From NCBI GenBank assembly GCA_964423615.1, contig CAYRFQ010000081.1, positions 1 to 36,045 on the forward strand: a stretch of DNA of 36,045 bases, written 5' to 3'. The position numbers and the translations under genes are program-made. Numbering within the stretch: the first letter of the stretch is position 1; every line of letters starts with the position of its first letter. The notes below the pieces were generated by a model. That model was not told the origin of the DNA and did no database searches. It saw only the letters and a list, made by a program, of their open reading frames with translations. Shown in pieces: positions 28,701 through 34,131 of this stretch. Origin of the DNA: CAYRFQ01 sp964423615 (lineage in GTDB: Bacteria; Planctomycetota; Planctomycetia; Gemmatales; Gemmataceae).

Positions 28701-30733
28701 TAGTTGTTTGGAGCGATCAAACCGGTAGTATCCAGCGATAAACCAGCTTCCTGAGTAAATGGTGAGGCATTGCCATTGAAGGCATAAACTTGTCGGATTT
28801 CTCCGAAGACCGTGGCCGTTTCGAAACCACTCAGCCCAAGAGGGTCAACGGCTGTTAGCGAGGCAGCTCCACTTACAGAGGAATCCAGATTTCCTTGGAA
28901 GTCGTAAGACGCAACGGGTTCGGCTGGCAGCCCAGTACTGACTACCGGTTCCACGATCACGGCGATCGTCTGTCCAGCATCGACATCGATGGTAAAGTCG
29001 TCTGTCTCCCCGGCAACTCCGATGGCTCCTTCAAAGTTAGAGGTAGCAATCAACGAAGCTGGCGGTGGAACACCCTCCGATGGTGTACTGACAGGAATGT
29101 TGGGGGCAAAAGGTTCTTCGGTGTGAACGATTGTGGCAAACCGCACGTCGGCGTCGCTGAAATTTTGGTTGTCTGCCCAGGTGACGTAAAAATTCTCCGC
29201 GTCTGAGACGACTTGGCTGGTGTCGCCCATGTAGTTCGATTCGACAGCGGGATCTTGCCCGAAGAGTGGAACAAACGAACGAGCCGACACACGGAATTCA
29301 ACGTCTTTAAAGACGAGTTGGGAATCCGCGACGTCTGCGATGCGTCCAAAGTAATCCATCCTGCTGTTGTCTGAGTCCAAACGGCGGTCGTACCAGAAAA
29401 TTCCGACTTTTCGCCCGTCTGGAGTAACGGTAATGCTTGGCTGCCACTGATCGTTGGTTGTGAGGTCAGTGTTGACTCGAATGGGGTCTTTCCAGGTCAA
29501 GCCTCCGTCGGAGGAACTCGTCAGGAAAATGTCTGCTTTGTCCGTACCAGCAGGATTGTCCGCGAAGACGGTATAAAGGTCACCAGAGGTAGGGTTGACT
29601 GCAACTTGTGGAAAAGCATTCGTCCGGAACGAGGTCTCGTCCGTGTTGCTTGTTGTCAACCCGAGATCGCCATTGACTCCCTCGGTTTGGAGTTTGCTGA
29701 CCAAGATTTCAGGACCGAACGTGGCTCCGCTGTCGTTCGATGTTCGCATGAGGATTCGGTGGTTCGGTCCGACTCCATAGCTGATGGGTGAGGTGGTGTC
29801 GCTTTCAAGCCAAAAAACGTGAACCTCGTGGTTCGGTCCGACTACGACAGACGCACCCTGGACGTTGCCGGTGTCAGCCGAGGCGATGAGCGTACCGCCG
29901 GCCGGTCCGAAGCTATCGCCGCCATCGGTCGACTGGAAGAGATAGATGCCTGGTTGCTCGCCAAAATCTCTGGCAACCAAGTAGACGTTGCCTTGCTCGT
30001 CCCCAACATTGTTATCCACTGCAATGGCAGGTATATCCAGTGCTTCCGATGCCCCTGGAGCGCCTTGGACTGGGCCCGTCCAAGTCAGTCCTTCGTCCGC
30101 TGAACGGTGGAGGTTAAGACCGGCTCCGGAAAAGGGAGTCGTTACCAAGTAGACCGTTCCCGACGAGTTGTCTCGAGCGAGCTTCGGTTGGCCCGCGTCT
30201 CCCACAGTGCTATCTGGCAGTGCCCCCAAGTCAGTGAAACTGCTACCGCCATCCGTAGAACGAGCGAGCCCTGTGAATCTATTCTCACCCCCATTCAGCA
30301 AAGATCCTGAGTCATTGAATCCCACGAGGATTGTTGGCGACTCGCTTTTTTCTGGGATAAGCAGCATCGTGGTGCCGCTTTGCGTGTCGAAACTTCTGTC
30401 CAGGGAATTATTGTTGACCAAGACGCTCGGGGAAACTGAAGGCGCGTTGAGCGGAGATGGCCCGACATCCTGGCTCCACTGAGAATTCGGAAATCGGGTT
30501 CGAGGCGAACCTTGCACTGCTGCGGGTTGATCGCCTTCAGTTGTCGGAGAGATCTCTCCTCCTGTCAGTCCCGTAACAACCGCTTCGTTGACGATATTCA
30601 AACGGAGTAGCTCAGAATCCGACGCGTCTAACAGCGTCCGGTCTTCTAACTTTTCAAGTTGGGGTCGAAAACCACGTTTAACCGATAAATGCTTGTGCCG
30701 CTTCGAGTAAGTACGGACGGAGTGCGAGTGCAT
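16706..30733 (-). CDS. Giant modular surface protein (4,675 residues)
   Basis: One uninterrupted frame. The N-terminus (residues 1-38) is basic and carries QLEKLEDRTLLDA, a signature common at the start of very large planctomycete exported proteins. Modules in order (approximate residues): a sialidase-like propeller with at least five Asp-boxes such as STDGGSSF and SSDGGLTW (110-540); a PPC-like beta domain; a LamG-like concanavalin fold (605-800); more PPC domains; a beta-propeller (1180-1390); Ig-like domains starting DIPDGxxFR (about 1484 and 2557); poly-Asp stretches; four Calx-beta domains (about 2906-3360); a duplicated beta module; a propeller-like exoprotein domain (3800-4240); a cadherin-like segment; and a two-unit C-terminal repeat. 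Likely extracellular, Ca-binding and adhesive (inference). ATG 30733 has AAGGAG 9 nt upstream. Confidence 0.92.
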   Translation of the reverse strand: MHSHSVRTYSKRHKHLSVKRGFRPQLEKLEDRTLLDASDSELLRLNIVNEAVVTGLTGGEISPTTEGDQPAAVQGSPRTRFPNSQWSQDVGPSPLNAPSVSPSVLVNNNSLDRSFDTQSGTTMLLIPEKSESPTILVGFNDSGSLLNGGENRFTGLARSTDGGSSFTDLGALPDSTVGDAGQPKLARDNSSGTVYLVTTPFSGAGLNLHRSADEGLTWTGPVQGAPGASEALDIPAIAVDNNVGDEQGNVYLVARDFGEQPGIYLFQSTDGGDSFGPAGGTLIASADTGNVQGASVVVGPNHEVHVFWLESDTTSPISYGVGPNHRILMRTSNDSGATFGPEILVSKLQTEGVNGDLGLTTSNTDETSFRTNAFPQVAVNPTSGDLYTVFADNPAGTDKADIFLTSSSDGGLTWKDPIRVNTDLTTNDQWQPSITVTPDGRKVGIFWYDRRLDSDNSRMDYFGRIADVADSQLVFKDVEFRVSARSFVPLFGQDPAVESNYMGDTSQVVSDAENFYVTWADNQNFSDADVRFATIVHTEEPFAPNIPVSTPSEGVPPPASLIATSNFEGAIGVAGETDDFTIDVDAGQTIAVIVEPVVSTGLPAEPVASYDFQGNLDSSVSGAASLTAVDPLGLSGFETATVFGEIRQVYAFNGNASPFTQEAGLSLDTTGLIAPNNYSVEMVFEFNNSFGYRRILDVTNRVSDTGFYVDPASQLNVFPAGGGGNTFLANEFQHVVLTVSSSGQVQGYLNATDGFAEFTVNTSVMDISNPGDLLNFFLDNSNNEYSSGSVALINLYDEVLASDQIATLAEDPFAEPVPPGSLQPTVELRDPDGVLIGSATATSAEETVFLQSVATTGPGTYTVSVTGASSSTGGYEGDILLNTALEEERFAGAANGTPGTAQDLNASFIDLGSSASRGAVVGSIAPATFSASQTQTDNAIFPNVLTFDFNGSLPTPTGAGTLKVTALADLSASFEFFALEAEGIFLGNLFETGGSDSLEVETTVDLTPSQLQTLAADGTITFTLTPTIDINFLPIGSFVTLELNYDIPALDTADVYSFDLSAGDIATIALSELESSSSLSLEIVDGSGTPLVIATKGPNNASELIPDFKAPAPGPYYARVSGTGSYNLLVTRNSGFNAEPNDDLAMPQSLSASNATLGQVGGGAAELLAITGAGLSSSSLYELDPSTGAALLNIGATGSSGIAAMDIHPLTGKLFAYSNSSDQLLKIDPETAAITVVGPSGFFENVPDMSFRSDGTLFAWVEGFDDLATVDLNTGAFTLITSFLSTARTGLAFDSSDNLYLKSGSTLYQLDPATGGTISTTFLTSSTNNVLEFGPDDILYTATRSGAFGPSTLQTIDVSTGVVTAVGTTSGVGITALAFGGGGDPDDYYSFDVNAGDSLTILTTTPGDGPFEPVNTLDPQVELFDPSGASVATDDNSGADGRNALLTHTAATSGSYTARVTAANSTAGTYVLDVTGSTAPAPAFEVATTDIPDGSLFRFQPTTITIDFNDGILLSSLQASDLVVDDVGTTRAATSVTVVDGNTALFTLPTGLSEGTQTLSFAAGSVLDLQSTGLDAFTTTFDLDLTAPQVIATSLQDGDTVPSGNFSITVDFSEEIQSANLDASDFSLVGDVFGSIAATSFGFDAANTSLTVDYTNLPEDLFTLTLVSGDGSFEDLVGIDLDGNGDGGEGGDFVLNFVTDVGTQPFPTPLDAKAPLGSLIYDPIQPGVISPGDDTDSFTIEIDPGQTITILVDPSDALQPAVELLNSGGASIGSVTGGAAGENVLIQTAPTNGTTETYTIVVTSLGGTTGSYDVQVILNAALELESLSGGTDNDSLATAQDINSSFIDLGGAASRGAVLGKVTSATTTVPGFLEQSEGNTGNAWPFHIGEFSVPTMRYQQIYSASEFASGGILDDIRFRRNDAPFKVSGIDVQINIGYAATTVSTASPTFANNIGSGYTTVFDGLLTLSSAGIGSPNPFDIVIDIPNVFNYDPTQGDLLIDISMRNSPITGFFDTTGFGQQASTTRIFNGNVTASTGTVGFTGSDPRPYGLVTQFGFVPDTDDLYSVSLKQGDSLTLAVTDQGGSGSFTLDIVDGAGTVLATSVAEFSNLDEVIANLIVTETGTYYARITGDGEYSLVVTKNADLSSEGNDVIAEAQPLLSAKIGLGDDDDDDGDDDDDDGNRQYVLGHVSGGNALLDQRGTPVSGNLTLTGSNITLGINPDGSFITSDVSTGIQFADTEFVTAGTPEASFTISRDGINFSNTDPAGGSSIAVNREDISSGSVRGVRVEGIVGGNLLLERVVTFEEGDEFVIIATRLTNLSDTTLSNVAWLENMDPDQGDPGTNFTFNDVVLEDQFVRANISSGLTIGLGSSDPRAVVSAEGFSNRNPFDIIDSPVDPDGFSDDIAIALAYDFGDLSPGESVIGSLVMAFGQTTDEADATFLANADGGGAQDVDVYEFETRGRSVVRFETFLPADGAGEFVNTLDPKIRILDADGNVLAEDDNSAADGRNAKVKFKPPKGGGSRTFYVEVSASHATEDPTSGDYILQIMNNKAKQPDFEVVGIDIPDGTRFRVQPETVTLDFNDSILLTTLEDGDLLIDGVGITSFTIDDGNTVTFDLPAGLPEGTRTLSILGAEGEQDDDDDDDDDDDDDGTLASIFDIQGTGIEDFSSTFVLDFTGPRVVASSVVEGDVLNPGSLDVVVDFDEEMLVSNLDASDFSLVGGVFGSFTADNSSFDATGKNLTLSYSNLPEDNYTLTLFSGPGQFQDFVGNDLDGEPNFPTTPSGDGIVGGDFVVNFELDISTVAYPAPLRAVEPLGSLVYQSATPATGRIDTVGDTDSFTIEVAAGQTITVSATSPDVQATIEVRDSSGTVLGIAVAPAPGEEVVLQTVPVAVSGTYTVSITNNPPGTLQFSQSAFNVSENGGIATITVERVGGSGGTLEVDYATSSGTATAGIDYQPASGTLSWADGDTTPKTFTVTILDDSEFEGDETVDLTLSNSTGGAPIGGPAILTIVENELPPGTLQFTRPAFSVSENGGTATITVERVGGSSGALEVDYATSSGTATAGIDYQLASGTLSWTDGDTTPKTFTVTILDDSEFEEDETVDLTLSNSTGGARIGGPATLTIVENELPPGTLQFSQSAFSVSEGGGTATITVERVGGSSGALEVDYATSSGTATAGTDYQPASGTLSWTDGDTTPKTFTVTILDDTVIDDNETVNLTLSNPKGTAISGTNPLVLQILDDDVVGPGIARFNPTTYSISEGDGGTKVLTFSVERVSGMTGAVSVQYGALDGTANDGSDYVAQFGTLSWADGEGGSKTFDITINGDTDIEPDETFSVVLFGNTGGIVIGGINPAIATITDDDGSGSNSSQSTPANTIGTSNASTAPGAYEIELTLNAALEGEERGGVSNDTLATAQDLEPTFIDLVAGPAEVERGAVLGLIPPTEFNESLTQTNNVFFPNVLTFDFTGVPAPTGDATLTSFVIADLGQSFEFLTFEAEGNPLGTLHIDTGGFDSNPDTETLIIPQSLLSMLAADGTISITATPNIEVQNFGPTELTLTLEYATGGGDSQDLYALDLAHSQSVSVALAAVAGSDFSAELRQSNNVFFPNVLTFDFTGVPAPTGDATLTSFVIADLGQSFEFLTFEAEGNPLGTLHIDTGGFDSNPDTETLIIPQSLLSMLAADGTISITATPNIEVQNFGPTELTLTLEYPAASGVLEIQDSSGVVVASASGDADNLSLFIENFVAPADDTYYVRVADVKDYSLVVTRDANFDAEPNNSANEAQSITGTDGLLGTLGGAGVDLSLLKDFDGLGQSESGGFIPPDPIIAAGPDNVITMVNTAIAIQDKTTGAFIDSISTNFATGFWGSVGATGVVFDPWIVFDPDSERFIAMAVEIPSSSQSFIYLAISKTDNPTTLSPSDWHLYQLDRTGSGPSGPTFPDYPKLGVDGDAIYITANDFPILGGPSSFVSLFAVEKAPLLTGGPANVIYDEAITSAFSVHPVVVYEPEPAMYFAEAVGSTGIRLHALTDVLGTPTRTTSTITVPTFFFPQDVPQLGGPALDSVSQRIMSGVVRDGSLWTAHAVDDPADSETKAVARWYEFDVTNFPATSSPTLVQTGNVDPGPGIHAWMTHVNVDAAGNMAIGFSLAGPSLFGGAGYTARLATDPLGTTQGVEILIDGQGPYSQIDGSGRNRWGDYTGLAVDPDGKTFWVYNEYATSSGTWDTRIGAFQINPEPGFDFVEVTTTAEEPAIFIQTSLPAGGPGEFVNALNPKIDIFDSTGTTLLASGVEFDGRNEFISFVGDAAGATYVIRVSSEDETTGEYFLGVVPVQVETLGVEADTPFTFDLLGENVELIDIDDVTPARPTLIDNGDGTLSYAPNGQFAYLAAGESATDLFYYKTLDTNGVEATVLVTVTINGPTDLNNSGTSFQFSQDTNGGANRFGFDGDAFFISGQGVSGKPEFQDFDDFLVKAAEVFDGVIEKSGNINDQRLPLGEGPNNISVNDNDEVVISGRGIGGFYQIQFSGTGPAYTFRDFVVRMFDQIDENDAVANDPKDFRFDGGDLRLFYDDVNDQFGFTNDGGGTQSRFNTLEAFVYALSAQFGGVKLRSGTLNAVRIAQGKLPNQIRTTASGKLIISGQSVSGRMEFAFDNEETALLVADIFRTLFKDIDEADAIANGDL
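16709..17464 (-). repeat. Two-unit C-terminal repeat of the giant protein
   Basis: Residues about 4424-4675 form two divergent units of about 125 residues. Shared landmarks are IERSG-type SGNINDQRLPLGEGPNNI versus SGTLNAVRIAQGKLPNQI; VVISGRGIGGFYQIQF versus LIISGQSVSGRMEFAF; and MFDQIDENDAVAN versus LFKDIDEADAIAN. The last unit ends the protein. I recognise no family; a terminal domain for surface attachment is possible. Confidence 0.65.
19614..20371. repeat. Two nearly identical 314-bp direct repeats, 444 bp apart
   Basis: Copies at 19614-19927 and 20058-20371 differ at about 6 of 314 positions by direct reading. The 444-bp offset (148 codons) keeps the frame. Each copy encodes the beta module running from FFPNVLTFDFTGVPAPTGDA to ELTLTLEY. 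The 130-bp spacer is not duplicated. Related but diverged modules occur at about 27600-27920, so this pair is a recent duplication or has been kept alike by gene conversion. Confidence 0.93.
21002..22018 (-). repeat. Tandem Calx-beta repeats, 339-bp period
   Basis: Three highly similar 113-residue Calx-beta units, each with a segment like VDYATSSGTATAGIDYQ and FTVTILDD. The marker GTGTACCCGG recurs on the + strand at 21331, 21670 and 22009, giving exactly 339 bp per unit. A fourth, diverged unit follows to about 20660. Calx-beta domains bind Ca2+ in other proteins. Confidence 0.92.
22781..22819 (-). repeat. Poly-Asp codon tract (first)
   Basis: A run of 13 Asp codons (GAT/GAC trinucleotide repeat) inside the giant gene, just after GEQ and before GTLAS. 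It is in frame, and trinucleotide slippage could change its length. Confidence 0.95.
24193..24231 (-). repeat. Poly-Asp codon tract (second)
   Basis: Two runs of 6 Asp codons separated by one Gly in the giant gene, preceding NRQYVLGHV. Same GAY trinucleotide composition as the tract at 22781. Confidence 0.95.
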
Positions 30734-31366
30734 GGAGGGGGGCTCCTTGTCAGAGTGATGACTAACATCGTGAAAAAGATAAGAGATACTAGAACTTCAT
30801 CTATGAACAGTCGATGTGAAAGGCAAACCGAAAATTCATGGTTTCATAACTTTAGAGAAATTTTGTCGCGAAGACAGGTAGTCCACTTACATAAATGTTC
30901 TTGAATCAAGGACTTACATAGGACGAATTTCCGATGATTTGCTCGTGAAGCCCATTTGCCACCGGAAAAATAATAATTTCACCAGCAAGATCCGAGAGGA
31001 TAAACGCACAAAATGGAAGTCACTGCACAACCTGAGTTATCCAGTTGTGGAGAATCTTGGCGTCAGAATGGCCGGGGTCCGTTAGCACCGGTGGGCCCGA
31101 TCAAGAGCACGAAAGTGACGAAAATGTGGCGTTCCGAGCAGATTTGGGCGCTGAAGACAGCGTCAACGAAACATCTCGGGCGACGTCGACACAACCGCTG
31201 GAACCTTGAAAAGTCGACCGAGACTAGAACACAACGCGCTCAACTTCCCCGGTCCGGGCGGACCGTTGGACTTCTCCACAATGAACTTCGGCGGTCGACC
31301 CGACTACTGAAGTTTGGTGGGGGCACTCAACTGGTTGATTCGTGGAATGTTGGAATCTCAAGCAGT
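30734..31366. other. Intergenic region upstream of the giant gene
   Basis: About 630 nt between the start of the giant gene and the end of the SixA-like gene. On the minus strand AAGGAG (complement of 30743-30748) lies 9 nt before the giant gene's ATG. The part from 30760 to 31000 is AT-rich and likely holds its promoter, though I cannot place the boxes. An open frame on the + strand at 31013-31402 overlaps the SixA-like gene and has no support as a gene. Confidence 0.45.
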
Positions 31367-31870
31367 TCACGGGAGTTCGCGTGGACGCCAGACTTGTCGT
31401 AATTCTCCTCGCACGCCCAAATCGAACTCTTCCCAACGGTCAATAGCCAACGTCAAGACGACGAGCGTTGCCGTCGGGAGGACTTCTTCTTCGCCGGTCA
31501 CTATCTTCAAGAACTCTTCCAAACCGGGGTTGTGCCCCACGATCATTACACAGTGATCCGTATCCGATACTGTCTGGAGGAGCCCGAACCACGTCACCGG
31601 CTCGGTGAAGTAGAGTTGCTCTTTGGCGTGAATTTTTCCTTGGTAACCGCTACTCTTGGCTGCTAGCTCTGCAGTCGTGATGGCTCTCTTGGCGGTGGAA
31701 CTCAGGATGGAGTTTGGCACGAGTTGCTCTCGCCGCAACAGTTCACCCATTCGAGGTGCGTCCCGCTTGCCTCGTTTATTCAAAGGTCGATCGTGATCCG
31801 CGATATCTGGGTCTTTCCAACTCGACTTTGCGTGTCGCAGAAGGAGGAGGCATTTCATATTTTTTGACAT
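31367..31870 (-). CDS. sixA: SixA-like phosphohistidine phosphatase
   Basis: A histidine phosphatase superfamily protein of about 167 residues. The catalytic motif is LLLLRHAKSSW (RHxxS form of RHG, typical of SixA) just after the start. The second catalytic His lies in CVMIVGHNPGLEEFL, and the LNKRGKRDAPRMGELL and SSTAKRAITTAEL segments are also typical. SixA removes phosphate from phospho-histidine on phosphocarrier proteins. The start is uncertain: ATG 31870 or ATG 31858, and the frame is open to 31918. It is the last gene of a co-directional group with the SGNH-like, DUF1552 and DUF1592 genes, but a 144-nt or longer gap separates it, so co-transcription is uncertain. Confidence 0.88.
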   Translation of the reverse strand: MSKNMKCLLLLRHAKSSWKDPDIADHDRPLNKRGKRDAPRMGELLRREQLVPNSILSSTAKRAITTAELAAKSSGYQGKIHAKEQLYFTEPVTWFGLLQTVSDTDHCVMIVGHNPGLEEFLKIVTGEEEVLPTATLVVLTLAIDRWEEFDLGVRGELRQVWRPRELP

Positions 31871-32014
31871 TGCCCCGAGGAAATTTGTAGCCAAAGAGTG
31901 CTGCCGCTTGGTGATCAAGCTCTCTCATCGCGGCAGGAATTTTGTCAGTACTCTTATCAGCCTCTAACAACACCAATGATAGCCGCTTCAAAACTGATGT
32001 TCTGAGCGCTGAAC

Positions 32015-32704
32015 CTATTTCTCGATGATCCTTAGCTGTAACTCACGGACGATAACACGCACGATTGGCGGATGAAGCGGTTTACGGTCGAAATGAAATG
32101 GATCCCAGCCGTGTGGGGCGGGTCGCTTCATGTTGATCAACTTACTGACGTAGTCGTGCATGTTATTGATCAATACTTTGTTGTCAGCCATAACCTTGTT
32201 GGCAATCGCGTTGTATTTCACTTCCGAACCCAAATCGAAAATTCCGTTTGGCGTGCTGCGGATGGGGGTCGTGTTGGCCCAAACCAGTATCGCCCCTGTA
32301 GCTTTCAGTCGCCTGGTCAGTTCCTCCAGGTTCTGCTCATATTGTTTTGGAGTGGTTGCCCGCACACCGCCAACTTTTTTGGTCATCACGCGAAACGCCT
32401 TCATTCTTGGTGCGCGATGAACGAGATCGCCGAGCCCGAAGTTGAAGTGGATCAAATCCCACTGGCCTTCGCCAAGCAATTCGTCGAGGTTCGCAAGCGC
32501 CCAGGCAGTGTCTCGCACCTCACCCGGTTGTAGAGGTCGGTACACGACTTCGACATGCCCTTTGAGCTCTTTTGCGACTTTTCGAGCTGGCTCATCATAA
32601 ACCCGGTCACCAAGAATGAGCACGCGAGGAAGTGGATCCGCCGCGAATGCCATCTCCGCCCAAATGGGAATAATAACGGCGAGGATCAATCGGATGGCTT
32701 GCAT
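32015..32704 (-). CDS. SGNH-hydrolase-like exported protein with altered nucleophile
   Basis: A 229-residue protein with an N-terminal signal peptide (to about AFAADP). It follows the layout of planctomycete SGNH/GDSL esterases: block I RVLILGDRVYDEP, block II/III LIHFNFGLGDL, a central ILVWANTTPIR strand, and a C-terminal DPFHFDRKPLHP region corresponding to the Asp/His block. The nucleophilic Ser of the GDS motif is Arg (GDR, codon CGG), so hydrolase activity by the usual mechanism is unlikely; it may be a pseudoenzyme or a carbohydrate-binding relic. It starts only 3 nt after the DUF1552 gene ends, so the two are co-transcribed. Confidence 0.8.
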   Translation of the reverse strand: MQAIRLILAVIIPIWAEMAFAADPLPRVLILGDRVYDEPARKVAKELKGHVEVVYRPLQPGEVRDTAWALANLDELLGEGQWDLIHFNFGLGDLVHRAPRMKAFRVMTKKVGGVRATTPKQYEQNLEELTRRLKATGAILVWANTTPIRSTPNGIFDLGSEVKYNAIANKVMADNKVLINNMHDYVSKLINMKRPAPHGWDPFHFDRKPLHPPIVRVIVRELQLRIIEK

Positions 32705-32707
32705 GGG

Positions 32708-34069
32708 TTATCCTCGCAAATCGGCAATGGCACCAGTGCTGTCGGCAAATTTCTCGACGGGCACATCGACTGCGTGGAGCATGGACACGAAGAGATTGGC
32801 CAGAGGTACTTTTCTGTTTCCTTCGAAGGCATGTAGATTACCGTGACGGAAGCCCAGCCGGTTTCCTCCTGCGACCTGAATCGGGTAATTTCTCGTGCTG
32901 TGAGACGCGTGCGGATGTGCCGATCCCCAGAGTACCACTGTTCGGTCCAGCATGTTGCCGTCGCCCTCGCGGGTATCACGCAGGCGTCGCAGAAAATACG
33001 CGTGCTGTTCCGCTCGCCATTTGTCCCACCTGCCCGCATATGCGGGTGGGCGCCTGTGGGCTATATCGTGAGTAGCGCCGTTGTAGCCCAGGACATAGGT
33101 CGCATAGTTCCACATTTCACTATTCTGTGACTGTTCGCTTTCCAGCATGAGTGTCGCAAAGCGTGTCTGATCAGTACGAAATGCCAGATAGATCAGATCG
33201 TACATGCAGCGAATGTACTCTTGGGGCTGTCGGTGAGACACCTCAAGATTGAGCCCTTTGGTACTGACGTTGGGCAACGGTTGCTGCGTCCATTGACTGG
33301 TTCGTTCGACGCGTCTCTCCAACATACGAATCGAGTCCAAATACTCGTCCATCATTCTCTGATCGCTTCGACCTAAACGGTTATGAAAGCTGCGGCTATT
33401 CTCCATCATCAAGTCGAGAATACTGGCTTCCGTCCTCAAATTCGCTCGCACTTGAGCGACGCTCCTGTCGGCGTACGGCCTGAATAGGCGATTAAAGATA
33501 TCTTGGGGCCTGTGCATTGATGGAATGGGACGGCCAGGGCCACGATGGGAGAGCGTCTTACATGATCCGTACGAACCGGTTCCACCTTCTGTACCGAGCA
33601 CCAGGGAAGGATACCGCGTCTTGCGGCCATGCACATTGGCTGCGACTTGGTCGATCGAGATGTTGTTTGTTGTTTCGCGGCCAGCCATGTCGGCACCGGT
33701 CGCGAATACATCACCGGAGCTGTGCCCTCCCAAGGACCAACCGCCAGCATGGTCCAGGCCACGAAAATAACTGACGTATTGCCTCAAGGGCCTGAAAGGG
33801 GCGGACGATTGGTTGAATGTTAGGCGTCCAGGCGCTTTGCTCGGCCACCAACTCCAATCGTGGTGAGGCCCTTCGCCTGTAGGCACGCCACTTTGACCAT
33901 TGGGCATGTACGCACCGTAGGCAAAGTAGCAAACCACCATACGTTTCGGCAATTCGTTTGCGGTTTCTTCGTCACCCCAACTCATTGCCTCAAGGAGAGG
34001 TAGCGCTAGCGCAACTCCACCACCCTTGAGGAGTTCACGACGATTTAATTTCCATGATTGTTGTTTCAT
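32708..34069 (-). CDS. DUF1552 protein with Tat signal
   Basis: A 453-residue member of DUF1552, a planctomycete-rich family of unknown function. The N-terminus has a twin-arginine export signal, LNRRELLKGGGVALALPLLE, so it should be exported folded. The body shows family hallmarks such as RMVVCYFAYGAYMPNG, VLWGSAHPHASHSTRNYPI and the C-terminal HAVDVPVEKFADSTGAIADL. DUF1552 genes are usually paired with a DUF1592-type gene, and the next gene upstream is such a protein, 62 nt away. AAGGA lies about 8 nt before the ATG at 34069. Substrate and cofactor are unknown. Confidence 0.92.
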   Translation of the reverse strand: MKQQSWKLNRRELLKGGGVALALPLLEAMSWGDEETANELPKRMVVCYFAYGAYMPNGQSGVPTGEGPHHDWSWWPSKAPGRLTFNQSSAPFRPLRQYVSYFRGLDHAGGWSLGGHSSGDVFATGADMAGRETTNNISIDQVAANVHGRKTRYPSLVLGTEGGTGSYGSCKTLSHRGPGRPIPSMHRPQDIFNRLFRPYADRSVAQVRANLRTEASILDLMMENSRSFHNRLGRSDQRMMDEYLDSIRMLERRVERTSQWTQQPLPNVSTKGLNLEVSHRQPQEYIRCMYDLIYLAFRTDQTRFATLMLESEQSQNSEMWNYATYVLGYNGATHDIAHRRPPAYAGRWDKWRAEQHAYFLRRLRDTREGDGNMLDRTVVLWGSAHPHASHSTRNYPIQVAGGNRLGFRHGNLHAFEGNRKVPLANLFVSMLHAVDVPVEKFADSTGAIADLRG

Positions 34070-34131
34070 TGGTTTTTCCTTTTAGTGGTAGAGTGAGAAC
34101 TCCTCCAGCACATGACTATCGAGCCGTTTAC

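Noticed and set aside
16892..30482. Many open frames of 60-240 codons on the + strand opposite the giant gene
   Set aside because: They are antisense readings of a repetitive, codon-biased gene; none has a recognisable domain, and several repeat only because the sense strand repeats.
31013..31402. 129-codon open frame on the + strand
   Set aside because: It overlaps the 3' end of the SixA-like gene and has an unlikely composition and no recognisable domain.
31776..31991. 71-codon open frame on the - strand upstream of the SixA-like gene
   Set aside because: Its second half is a frame-shifted reading of the SixA coding region. The first half looks mildly protein-like, but nothing supports a gene or a frameshifted extension of SixA.
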